The notes beneath the pieces were generated by a model that ran no database searches, was not told where the DNA came from, and was given only the letters and a program-made list of their open reading frames with translations. The position numbers and the translations under genes are program-made. Below, in pieces: positions 25,906 through 34,073 of a stretch of 36,396 nt of DNA (position 1 is its first letter; each line of letters starts with the position of its first letter). The stretch is from Prevotellamassilia timonensis (lineage in GTDB: Bacteria; Bacteroidota; Bacteroidia; Bacteroidales; Bacteroidaceae), in contig NZ_JADYUH010000019.1 in NCBI RefSeq assembly GCF_021531665.1, forward strand, positions 1 through 36,396, read 5' to 3'.

Positions 25906-26670
25906 TTATCTCTTTATAGTAATGCTTCGGCTTCCTGTGCACCCCGTCTCTGAGTATTTGCTGCAGCTCCAGAACGCATTGCCCTGGTTGCTGCCTCGCT
26001 TGGCATATCGTTTCACCATCGGCGCACCGCACTTCGGACACATCGGAGCATCCTCTTCCACGCTCTGCTGGCGCTGGCCCTCGATGCGCTCTTTAGTCAT
26101 GTTTTCGGTAAAACCTCCTGTCTGCTTGAATGTTGCAAGGCAGTTCTCTAAATAGCGCGTTATCATGCTGTTGACACGGGCGCAGAGAATCATCAGCGCA
26201 TTGGCAGAACACGTCAGTTCTTCATGCTCTATCCATGGATCGAAACGCTCTTTCTGCTTGAGCACATGCTCCATCATGTCGTGCATGATGTCTTCGCCAT
26301 ATTGCGGCGCATCGGGCTTCAACGCCCTCAGCTTGATGGCATTGGGGTCGTTGTTGCGCCAAGCCACCTGTTTGTTTGCCATGAGGATAAACGCATAATC
26401 ATTGCTCAACTCGTTGATGCTGGCGCGTGCCACGTCCACCAGCTTCATCTCTGTCTCTATCGAGGTCTGATGGCGCGATACACCTTCGGCAATATTGGCC
26501 TGCCCCGAACGAGCTGCCTGAGTCATCTGGTCGAACAACCTGCCACAGGGGTCGTTCTTCTAATTCAGAAACCTTCGGCAGAAGCTGAATGTCCCCAACT
26601 GGATGATGCTGGCAAGCACCCACATATCCATATACATATATCCGGCAGTAGAACCTATCTTGACTCCCAT
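25906..26670 (-). pseudogene. Four-helix-bundle / zinc-ribbon protein split by an amber codon
   Basis: Read from ATG 26670 the frame gives MGVKIGSTAGYMYMDMWVLA, IIQLGTFSFCRRFLN, then TAG (26560-26562), then KNDPCGRLFDQMTQAARSGQ and on to the end in the same frame. The family reads ...FCRRFLNYKNDPCGR... in intact members as I recall, so one tyrosine codon has become TAG. After the stop come SIETEMKLVDVARASINELS (four-helix-bundle family related to 23S rRNA intervening-sequence proteins) and a topoisomerase-type zinc ribbon (CPKCGAPMVKR ... FWSCSKYSETGC). Function is unknown. Without repair the product would be a short peptide. A TTG at 26538 could restart the downstream part. It is preceded by one copy of the 38-bp direct repeat. 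Confidence 0.82.
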
Positions 26671-26745
26671 GGTTGTCTTGGAGTATTTTATTGATTATAA
26701 TGGAAATTCAGCCATTTGACCGGCTCACCAAGATCATCAATGATG

Positions 26746-26783
26746 CTCTTAATGTCACTGCAAAGTTACGCAAGAGTTTCAAA
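26746..26783 (-). repeat. 38-bp direct repeat, left copy, with -7 element
   Basis: This stretch (CTCTTAATGTCACTGCAAAG and on to TTTCAAA) is identical over 38 bp to 35757-35794. Read on the minus strand it contains TAACTTTG, an exact -7 element, at 26761-26768, so this copy may be the promoter of the split four-helix gene starting at 26670. Confidence 0.9.
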
Positions 26784-26869
26784 GTTTTCTTCGTCACTAC
26801 TTCAATTCTTTTCCAAGCATGACGAAACGTAAGAATTTCACACAAATGGCACTTTTTAGGGGACATGAG

Positions 26870-26978
26870 GGTGTGTCAAAATGCACATTTTGGCTTCACC
26901 CTCGAAGGTGCGTCAGAATGGCTAAGATGCAAGCCCGAATCCGATAGCCACGCAGCAGATTGGCTATTATGACACACC
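26870..26978. mobile_element. Small MITE-like element with TGACACACC ends
   Basis: GGTGTGTCA at 26870-26878 is the inverted copy of TGACACACC at 26970-26978, with 91 bp between. Inside lie an AATGCACATTTTGG block and CGGATT/AATCCG words and no open frame. The size and ends look like a short non-autonomous element placed just after hsdR. No clear target duplication was found, so the call is modest. Confidence 0.45.
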
Positions 26979-26990
26979 ACCATATATATT

Positions 26991-29900
26991 TTATGCTGTT
27001 GCCGATATGACTTGATGAATCTGCTTGACGAAGTCTTTCAATTTGACGAAGTGATCTCCGAAGGTGACACGCCAGTTGAATGCTTTTAGTGGATACTCAG
27101 TGAAGTTCTTTGTCTGAATATCACCGTTCACGCTGACATAATCAAGGATATTCTTCAAATAGCGTTCCTGCTCTGATGTTAGGTTGTGACCTTCGATGAA
27201 GTTCTGATAGATGTCAAGTGCCTTCTTGCGGTCAATGCCGTTGATAACACGAATGAAGGCTGCCACATTCGACTTGTACGGATGACCTTTTGCCAATTCG
27301 TTGTATTCGTCTCTTGTACCAAGTTCTTCAAAGAAGATTCGTTCCAATTCTGTGAAGTCGGCAGAAGTCAGCTGCTCAAAGTTCTGAATCTTACGGAGTG
27401 TAGCATTGTCGCTATGCGAAGCGAGGTAGTCGATAACACGCTGTTTGTAGGTTGTCCGGATAAGGGCATCCACGCCACCCTCTACCATTTTGTACTCATC
27501 CTCAATGTCAATGACAAACTTCTTTGTCTTACGTTGTTCCTTCAGCAGTTGCACAAGGTCACGCAAGTCTAAGCGGACTTTCTCCAACGCATCCAACGAT
27601 TCGTTGTCCCAGAACTGTTGCGTCTGCACCAACTTGATGGTGTCTATTCGAGCCATGACAGCAGGAACAGTACCTTTCTTCTGAAGCAGAGCGGCTACGT
27701 TGACCACAACCTGACGGAACTGACCCACTCTCACCGTACTGTCAATATGTGCAAGCATCAGATGAAGCATGACTACATCAAACTTCTTTGCCTCTTCATC
27801 ATCTTTATCAGAAGGAATAAGGCTTCCAATCTCTTTCAGACGCAGGGCATCTACCTCAGACAGGCAAGTCCATCTGTCTTTATCTCGGAATGGTTCAATA
27901 ATACTCAGGAATGGACGTGCCTCCTTTCGCTCCTTACCGATAGAAGACACCTGTTTGTGAAGCAACTTCTTCAAGTCATCATGCAGTTTCTTGTCAAACT
28001 CTATCTTCTGATGATCGGCACTCTGTAGCTCCTTGACAATGTCGAGACGCAAACCAAACAGTCGTTCTGTCAGCGATTTGATGTTTGTAGGCTCTATGCC
28101 ATCGCCATTCTCGGAGAAGTATTCAAAGTTGCCACACCAGTCAAAGATATAGAAATTCTCCTTGTCCATGCCAGGACCAAACAGGTCTTTGCACAAACGT
28201 GTGCCACGACCAATCATCTGGTCGAACTTGATCTTTGACTTGACAATCTTGAAGAACACGAGGTTCAGAATCTCTGGCACGTCAATACCAGTATCAAGCA
28301 TGTCAACCGATACTGCTATCTGTGGCATCATCGTTGCAACCTTAAACTCTGCAATAATCTTTGAGTGGTGCTTCACCTGATTGTCTATCAACTGACAGTA
28401 GTCGGCTCCTCGCTCCGGATAGAGTGCATTAAAGCGCTCCACGATACGCTCTGCATGCCTATGGTTATAGGCAAAGATGATGGTCTTGCCAATATCCTCA
28501 CCGCTATGTATCTTCTGACCATTGGTCATCAGTTCCGACAGCACATTGTCAATCGTATCATCATTGATAAGGTAGCGGAATATCTCGTTCCCTTCTATGT
28601 CTCGATGGTACTTCTCCTCCTGCGGAATGCCCTTGATGGCCTTTTCATATTCCCACACCTTTTCCAGTTCTGCACGCTCTTCCTTGCTGAGTTCATCATA
28701 CTTGATGCCTCGGTTTATCATCTTCGAGGTGCAGTTCTTCAATTTGTATGGACGGAGGAAACCATCAGCAATGGCTTCATCGTAGGTGTATTCAAAGTTT
28801 GGTTCATCTTCCAACTCCAGCAGTTTGAAGGTGTTCTTATCTATCTCATCACGTGGAGTTGCTGTGAGACCAATCAGGAGTGAGTCAAAGTAATCGAAGA
28901 TTGCCTTGTACTTACCGAACACACTCCTGTGTGCTTCATCTATGATGATAAGGTCAAAGTGACCGACCGAATACTTTACCGGCACTGCATTGATGTAGTT
29001 TATCATCGTCTGATAGGTAGAGAAGATGAAGCGTGCGTCAAGGTCAGGCTCATCGTCTTCCGACAGACAAGCCATCGACTCGCTTGGCAACAGGTTCTCA
29101 TAGTTCTGACGTGCCTGGTTCACCAACTCTGTTCTGTCTGCAAGGAACAGAACGTTCTTTATCCAGTTGTTGTTGGTGAGCAATTTGCAGAGCGAGATAC
29201 TTACACGAGTTTTGCCCGTACCTGTGGCAAGTACGAGCAATCCACGTCTGTGCTTTTTGTTCAACCACTCCACAAGACTCTTGATTGCCGTCTTCTGATA
29301 GTGGCGGTTTGTTATCTCATCGTCAATGGTCAGGTCGGTGATGTCCGCACGACCGCGTTTCTGCAAGATGTACTCCAGGTCATCATGGCTATGGAACGAG
29401 ATAACCTCTCTGTCAGGATAGCCAAGCCCATCTATCACCTTTGTCACATACCCATTTGTGAAATAGATGACCGGTCGTACCCCATATTTCTTCTCCAGAC
29501 AATTCGCATACTCTATTGCCTGTTTTCGTCCTTTCACAGGACTCTGTATGGTGCTCTTTGCCTCTATAACCGCAAGTGGTTTGCCACCTTTGCTGAACAG
29601 CACATAGTCGGCATAGCCGGTTCCTGAAGGGCATACACTTGGATCCATTCCTTCCATCTTCACCTCTATGCAGGCTTTGCTGCCTTGTATATCGCCCTTG
29701 ACACTGAGGATGTCCCATCCTGCTTCATTCAGCATGTAGTCTATGAGACACTTGCGGGTGATGGCTTCGCTCTCTAATGATTCCTTAGGCTTTTCTCCCG
29801 GGGCTTTCGGATGCTCAATAGCATCGGTGGGAACGCAGTTTGCAATCTCTGTTGACACCGTTGGCTCTGAATGATCCACCACGTGCAAGCCGGAGAAGTT

Positions 29901-30341
29901 GTCGGGCACAATGGTGGCATCGAATGCCACAATGTTCTGTATGGCTCTCCAGCGGAAGAGGAAGCCGCTCACCACATAGTACAAGGCACGAAGGCAAATG
30001 AACGCATCGTTCTTCTTCACCTGCTGTGCTCCTGTGTGTGAAGCATAGTTACCGATTTTCTTCACTGTACGCATATCGCGCTCAAACTCCCAGTCTTCAT
30101 CGATGAAGGCATCCATCTCCGGGTGTTTCAGCATTTCGTTCAGTGTCTCTCGTGGTTCGAGCGTCACATTCGCCATGTGCAGGTGGTTTTTTACCAACCA
30201 TTCCAATGCCTTGCGTGCATTGCTGGCACTTTCCTCCGGAAAGGTTTTCTGAAAGATTTCTGCCTTATCGCAGTATGCGTGCAACTGACTGAAACTGGGT
30301 ATCACCTCAGCCAGTTTTGTGATAAAGTCGAAATTCTTCAT
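26991..30341 (-). CDS. hsdR: Type I restriction enzyme R subunit
   Basis: 1116 residues, normal for the EcoEI/EcoR124-like class. HsdR translocates DNA with ATP and cuts it. The N-terminus (about 1-150) has a DUF4145-like helical region (SNARKALEWLVKNHLHMAN). The nuclease domain follows with YADYVLFSKGGKPLAVIEAK at about 245-264, where D and ExK form the catalytic site. Motor motifs are VLATGTGKTRVSIS (Walker A, about 365), LIIIDEAHRSVFG (DEAH, about 470), LIGLTATP and QMIGRGTRLCKD (motif VI). A C-terminal helical domain ends the protein. It is the last gene of the locus, 33 bp after rhuM. Confidence 0.95.
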   Translation of the reverse strand: MKNFDFITKLAEVIPSFSQLHAYCDKAEIFQKTFPEESASNARKALEWLVKNHLHMANVTLEPRETLNEMLKHPEMDAFIDEDWEFERDMRTVKKIGNYASHTGAQQVKKNDAFICLRALYYVVSGFLFRWRAIQNIVAFDATIVPDNFSGLHVVDHSEPTVSTEIANCVPTDAIEHPKAPGEKPKESLESEAITRKCLIDYMLNEAGWDILSVKGDIQGSKACIEVKMEGMDPSVCPSGTGYADYVLFSKGGKPLAVIEAKSTIQSPVKGRKQAIEYANCLEKKYGVRPVIYFTNGYVTKVIDGLGYPDREVISFHSHDDLEYILQKRGRADITDLTIDDEITNRHYQKTAIKSLVEWLNKKHRRGLLVLATGTGKTRVSISLCKLLTNNNWIKNVLFLADRTELVNQARQNYENLLPSESMACLSEDDEPDLDARFIFSTYQTMINYINAVPVKYSVGHFDLIIIDEAHRSVFGKYKAIFDYFDSLLIGLTATPRDEIDKNTFKLLELEDEPNFEYTYDEAIADGFLRPYKLKNCTSKMINRGIKYDELSKEERAELEKVWEYEKAIKGIPQEEKYHRDIEGNEIFRYLINDDTIDNVLSELMTNGQKIHSGEDIGKTIIFAYNHRHAERIVERFNALYPERGADYCQLIDNQVKHHSKIIAEFKVATMMPQIAVSVDMLDTGIDVPEILNLVFFKIVKSKIKFDQMIGRGTRLCKDLFGPGMDKENFYIFDWCGNFEYFSENGDGIEPTNIKSLTERLFGLRLDIVKELQSADHQKIEFDKKLHDDLKKLLHKQVSSIGKERKEARPFLSIIEPFRDKDRWTCLSEVDALRLKEIGSLIPSDKDDEEAKKFDVVMLHLMLAHIDSTVRVGQFRQVVVNVAALLQKKGTVPAVMARIDTIKLVQTQQFWDNESLDALEKVRLDLRDLVQLLKEQRKTKKFVIDIEDEYKMVEGGVDALIRTTYKQRVIDYLASHSDNATLRKIQNFEQLTSADFTELERIFFEELGTRDEYNELAKGHPYKSNVAAFIRVINGIDRKKALDIYQNFIEGHNLTSEQERYLKNILDYVSVNGDIQTKNFTEYPLKAFNWRVTFGDHFVKLKDFVKQIHQVISATA

Positions 30342-30374
30342 GCTTTTCTGTTCTTTTGTTATACAATTATTGTA

Positions 30375-31403
30375 TCAGTTCACGAAATCCAACGGCAGGA
30401 GGTTATCTTCTTCGTCGAACTTATCAAAATCCGATTTAAACAAACGGTCTTGTATGATTCGGTATTTCTCAAATTCGCTCTCTGCATATTCTTTCGCATA
30501 TTCTGCCGTTATCTTACCGGCATCATTCAGTACAGCATCACCACCGGCTTCAAGAACGATGTCTATTCGCTTTGCCCAGTCCTCCATTGTCATAGGAATG
30601 TGTCTGTCTGCCATACGTTGAGCAAAGTCAAGAATTGAGTTGACCAGTTTGCCCATATCGTCAAGTTCATTCTCCTTGAGATAATTCTTGGCGATGCTCA
30701 CGTCTGCCTTAACAATTTTCCCATCGGGCGCTTTCTCCCAGGTTGTTAGCCCCATGTGTTCTTTTGATGCATCAGCTCGGTCAACGATCAACTCCGCTGC
30801 AGTATGACCATGCACGGCAAAGTGCATTTTGTTTTGTATCTTCTTGTAGAACATTCTTGTGGTGGGAGCATCCCTGTTGTAGTCGATGCTGGTGGCATAT
30901 ATGTCCGTGAGTTTCTGATAGAATCGCCGTTCGCTCATACGAATCTCACGGATTTCAGACAGCAGATGCTCAAAATAATCTTCATCTATGTACGCACCGT
31001 TCTCCATGCGCTTCTTGTCTATGATATAGCCTCTGAGTGAGAATTGCCGGATGACGTATGTGCACCATTGTCTGAATTGGGTGGCACGGATGGAGTTGAC
31101 ACGATAGCCCACGCTGATGATGGCATCAAGGTTATAAAACGATGTTTGGTAGATTTTACCATCGGACGCAGTTGTTTCCATTTTGGAAATAACTGAATCT
31201 GCCATCAGTTCTCCCGAGTCTAATATATTCTTCAGGTGCTTGTTAATAGCCGGTACACCCACGTCAAAGAGCGTAGCCATTGCCTTTTGGGTAGCCCATA
31301 TCGTCTCGTCCTTATATAATACCTGTATGCCATTTTCCTTCCCTTCGGCTACAAAGGTAAGAAACTCAGCAGTACTATTTCGTATTTCTCTTTTCTTTGC
31401 CAT
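30375..31403 (-). CDS. rhuM: RhuM-family virulence-like protein
   Basis: 342 residues. The family core is easily seen: DETIWATQKAMATLFDVGVP then NKHLKNILDSGEL, YNLDAIISVGYRVNSIRATQ, and FRQWCTYVIRQFSLRGYIID. The N-terminal part resembles KilA-N/Bro-type DNA-binding modules. The C-terminus is helical (HFAVHGHTAAELIVDRADAS). RhuM was named in Salmonella SPI-3, but most relatives sit within type I restriction loci, as here between hsdS and hsdR. Its role there is not known. The spacing (37 bp after hsdS, 33 bp before hsdR) suggests co-transcription. Confidence 0.88.
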   Translation of the reverse strand: MAKKREIRNSTAEFLTFVAEGKENGIQVLYKDETIWATQKAMATLFDVGVPAINKHLKNILDSGELMADSVISKMETTASDGKIYQTSFYNLDAIISVGYRVNSIRATQFRQWCTYVIRQFSLRGYIIDKKRMENGAYIDEDYFEHLLSEIREIRMSERRFYQKLTDIYATSIDYNRDAPTTRMFYKKIQNKMHFAVHGHTAAELIVDRADASKEHMGLTTWEKAPDGKIVKADVSIAKNYLKENELDDMGKLVNSILDFAQRMADRHIPMTMEDWAKRIDIVLEAGGDAVLNDAGKITAEYAKEYAESEFEKYRIIQDRLFKSDFDKFDEEDNLLPLDFVN

Positions 31404-31440
31404 TTGAATATTATATTTGAGACATCAACTCTTATCTGTT

Positions 31441-32631
31441 TTAGTCAAACCAATACTGCATACGGGATGCAAGGAGAGTTTCGAGGTCTGCTATTGTAGT
31501 CTGTATTTCTGCCTTTTGTTGCTCTATGAGTTCGATGCGCTTGGCAAAGAGTTGCTGGAGGGGGAGAGGGGGGAGGATAACAGGTATCTTTCTAAAATCT
31601 GCCATATTTATCTGTTTCAATGTTATACCCTTAGTGTAATCAGCTATTATGCATTTTATTTGTGGCATTTGAAACTGATAATACATAAACCATCTATCTG
31701 TATTATCGTTAAACAGCAAGGGTGTAATTCCTCTTGTTACATTGCAACCTTTAAGTTCGTCAGTCACTAATGAACATACTCCTGTTGTACCTCGTACACA
31801 AACAAGTAGTTCTTTGCCTGTTAATATCGTTCGAGAATAAGAACTTGATATTTTTTCTGTTGTTTTCTTCAGATTATTTGTTGATACAAAAGTACCGGTC
31901 AAGTCTATTGGACGTACTACTGGTATTCCATCTTCAACACCATCTCCAGGTTGCACTATTCCATATGATATAGTACATTCTAGAACAACTGTTTCTATCA
32001 ACTTCTTCACTTCCCATCCTTTTTCATTCTCGACAGGGTCTCCGAACATCTCATAGAAGATGCTTTGCGCAAGGTTGTCATAGTCCTTCAGTTGCTCCTT
32101 CTTCAGGCTAATCAACTCGTTAATCTTGTCAAGTTCCACAACAATTGATTGTTGTATTAACTTTTCTGGAATTGAAATACAATCTTTAGCAATATCAACA
32201 AACTTAATGTTATTTATGTTTGCCCCATTACCAATAGACGAAAGAAATCGCTTAAATTTGGAAGAACAGAAATAATAGTACAACAGTTTGGGAACTATTA
32301 ATTCTTCATTAGGTCTAATCAATCCCATAAAGCCTCCAAAAGCATAAGGATAATCCTTATCAATATAAGCAACTTTGCCGAGGTGTTGTTTGCTACCATT
32401 CGACATGCACATGAAAATAGAATTTCTTTGTAATTTTTTGTCGTTTGGAATAACAATAGCGTCAGAAATATATTTCAACTCATCATAGTTGAGAGTATTG
32501 GTTGCCAAATCAATATTATTTGACCTTAAAACAACATTCTCGGAAAAGTCAACTTCATCATTTCTCGAATAAGTTAATCCTCGTGAAAACGATGCAAGGC
32601 TTCCTATTGATATTACACATGTATTATTCAT
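31441..32631 (-). CDS. hsdS: Type I restriction specificity subunit
   Basis: 396 residues from ATG 32631; a TTG 15 bp further upstream would overlap the chimeric ORF. HsdS sets the recognition sequence of the methylase and restriction complex. Two target-recognition domains are seen: TRD1 at about 5-170 (SLASFSRGLTYSRNDEV) and TRD2 at about 205-365 (SYGIVQPGDGVEDGIPVVRP). Each ends in a conserved helix (ELDKINELISLKKEQLKDYD and QQLFAKRIELIEQQKAEIQT), giving the usual two-fold layout. The gene is visibly more AT-rich than its neighbours, as often seen in exchanged hsdS alleles. No second hsdS or recombinase is in the window. Confidence 0.93.
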   Translation of the reverse strand: MNNTCVISIGSLASFSRGLTYSRNDEVDFSENVVLRSNNIDLATNTLNYDELKYISDAIVIPNDKKLQRNSIFMCMSNGSKQHLGKVAYIDKDYPYAFGGFMGLIRPNEELIVPKLLYYYFCSSKFKRFLSSIGNGANINNIKFVDIAKDCISIPEKLIQQSIVVELDKINELISLKKEQLKDYDNLAQSIFYEMFGDPVENEKGWEVKKLIETVVLECTISYGIVQPGDGVEDGIPVVRPIDLTGTFVSTNNLKKTTEKISSSYSRTILTGKELLVCVRGTTGVCSLVTDELKGCNVTRGITPLLFNDNTDRWFMYYQFQMPQIKCIIADYTKGITLKQINMADFRKIPVILPPLPLQQLFAKRIELIEQQKAEIQTTIADLETLLASRMQYWFD

Positions 32632-32632
32632 A

Positions 32633-33727
32633 TTAAGCCTTTTCAAGAATGTTATATAATTCGTTATTAACCTTCAAATATTCACTCTCTTTTGTATCAA
32701 GGCGAGTAAGGATGTCTGAAACAGGTTCGTATTCTACCTTCTCACGCTCTATCTCCTTGTACTTGTTGGTGGAGAGGTCGTAGTTGTTGTTGCGGATTTC
32801 CTCTACCGGCACAAAGAAACTCTGCTCCTTTCTGCTGCGGCTCTCCTCACCCTTGGGGTTGTGGAAGCGGTTGACAATGTCGGAAATGTCGTTGTCCTTG
32901 ATTTCAGAACGCTTGTCATCGAGGGAGAATCCATCAGCCTTCCTGTCCTTCAACCCTGTTGCCTCCATCATCTCCTTAACCGACATTTTCTGTTCTCCGA
33001 CAACTATAATTAGGCGTTTGATATTCTCTTTCTCTGTGATGAACTGATTGCCTCCCACTTGAACCTGTTCGGTACTTGTGGGGGTACTTGTGGGGGTATC
33101 GCCAACATATCCTATAAGCATATACCTGTTCTTCAATTCGTTCTGTTCTCCAAGCATAAGATTACGGAAGAAGAGGGTCAAGAACGACTTGTCCGGCTCG
33201 ATGTTTCTGGATGGATTACGATAGTTGGCACGAACCAAGGCGTTGCGGAAATACCATGAATTGTTGGCAAGCAGGCGGTAATAATATTGGCTGTTGATGT
33301 TGCGCTCCAACTCGCGTGTGCTCCATAGTTGGCTGAATGCTTCCTTCATGTACCACAGGCGAGCTTTTTCGTCATCAACGCGCAAAAGATGGCGGATATG
33401 TGTCCATGTAAGATTGTGAACTCGCGCGTTCACAATCTCTATATCTTTGAAACACAGGTAGAACTTGCGGAAATAACAAATGTTTCGATAGTTGAATGCA
33501 TTACCGTATTCCGCCTGTAGGTTCTTGGCAACATTCTTTGCGATATACTCACCGTATCCAGCTCGCACTTCTCCATGCTGCTCTTCCTCCACAATACGTC
33601 TGCCCACATTCCAGTAGGTCTGTATCATCGAGGCATTGATGCTGATGTATGCTTGCCTGCGACCTTGCTCTATGATCTGTCGCAAGTCCGTGATAAGATG
33701 TGTATCTATAATATGTGTCTCTTTCAT
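32633..33727 (-). CDS. Chimeric ORF: DUF1016 N-domain, Fic-type C-segment, HsdM C-terminus
   Basis: 364 residues in one open frame with three parts. Residues 1-160 are a DUF1016/YhcG N-terminal domain (INASMIQTYWNVGRRIVEEE, YRNICYFRKFYLCF, LTWTHIRHLLRV). The PDDEXK nuclease domain that normally follows is absent. Residues about 165-262 resemble the C-terminus of Fic proteins (IEPDKSFLTLFFRNLMLGEQ, NELKNRYMLIGY, DTPTSTPTSTEQV, KRLIIVVGEQKMSVKEMMEA). Residues 263-364 copy the end of HsdM (ADGFSLDDKRSEIKDNDISD, RNNNYDLSTNKYKEIEREKV). The seam reads GLKDRK-ADGF. It starts 3 bp after the Fic remnant stop and ends next to hsdS. It is either recombination debris or a new fusion; no frameshift is present. 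Confidence 0.8.
   Translation of the reverse strand: MKETHIIDTHLITDLRQIIEQGRRQAYISINASMIQTYWNVGRRIVEEEQHGEVRAGYGEYIAKNVAKNLQAEYGNAFNYRNICYFRKFYLCFKDIEIVNARVHNLTWTHIRHLLRVDDEKARLWYMKEAFSQLWSTRELERNINSQYYYRLLANNSWYFRNALVRANYRNPSRNIEPDKSFLTLFFRNLMLGEQNELKNRYMLIGYVGDTPTSTPTSTEQVQVGGNQFITEKENIKRLIIVVGEQKMSVKEMMEATGLKDRKADGFSLDDKRSEIKDNDISDIVNRFHNPKGEESRSRKEQSFFVPVEEIRNNNYDLSTNKYKEIEREKVEYEPVSDILTRLDTKESEYLKVNNELYNILEKA
32736..32942. repeat. R1', second copy of the hsdM 3' segment
   Basis: This 207-bp stretch aligns without gaps to 34195-34401 inside hsdM, with about 14 differences by eye (roughly 93% identity). Most differences fall at third codon positions, so both copies have been under coding selection or were acquired from different hsdM alleles. 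Confidence 0.85.
32945..33106. repeat. R2', copy of the Fic-type segment in the chimera
   Basis: 162 bp nearly identical (one difference noticed, CTATAATTAGG against CTATGATTAGG) to 33887-34048, in the same orientation. It encodes the TPTSTPTSTEQV to MMEATGLKD part of the chimeric ORF. Confidence 0.9.
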
Positions 33728-33730
33728 ACG

Positions 33731-34060
33731 TTAGTTCTCCCGGTTTTTCATTTCTTTATACAGCATAGCCCCTTTCGCGGTAAGCAGGTATCGCTGGCGG
33801 GGATGACGTGGAGAGTCGGGATAGAGCATTTGCACCCAACCTTCGTTGATGGCTGGTTTTAGGGTGTATTCAAGGAAGTTTTTCCCGTCCTTCAACCCTG
33901 TTGCCTCCATCATCTCCTTAACCGACATTTTCTGTTCTCCGACAACTATGATTAGGCGTTTGATATTCTCTTTCTCTGTGATGAACTGATTGCCTCCCAC
34001 TTGAACCTGTTCGGTACTTGTGGGGGTACTTGTGGGGGTATCGCCAACCTTTCTTGTACC
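33731..34060 (-). pseudogene. Remnant of a Fic-type C-terminal winged-helix domain
   Basis: The open frame begins right after an in-frame TAA (34061-34063) and has no ATG; the first possible start is a GTG at 34000. It reads KVGDTPTSTPTSTEQVQVGG, FITEKENIKRLIIVVGEQKM, EATGLKDGKNFLEYTLKPAI, EGWVQMLYPDSPRHPRQRYL and ends KEMKNREN. This matches, as far as I recall, the winged-helix tail of Bacteroidota Fic and related ATP-binding proteins. The catalytic Fic domain (HPFxxGNGR) is nowhere in the window. Its first 162 bp are duplicated in the chimera. It ends 3 bp before the chimeric ORF start. Confidence 0.7.
33887..34048. repeat. R2, Fic-type segment, upstream copy
   Basis: Partner of 32945-33106, 162 bp, same orientation, about 99% identical. 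It lies in the remnant just after hsdM. The near identity, against 93% for the R1 pair, points to a more recent duplication or gene conversion. Confidence 0.9.
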
Positions 34061-34073
34061 TTATTATAGATGC

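Noticed and set aside
26560-26562. Pyrrolysine or other recoding at the TAG
   Set aside because: All other genes use ordinary stops, no recoding machinery is visible, and the family appears to have tyrosine at this place. A simple mutation explains it.
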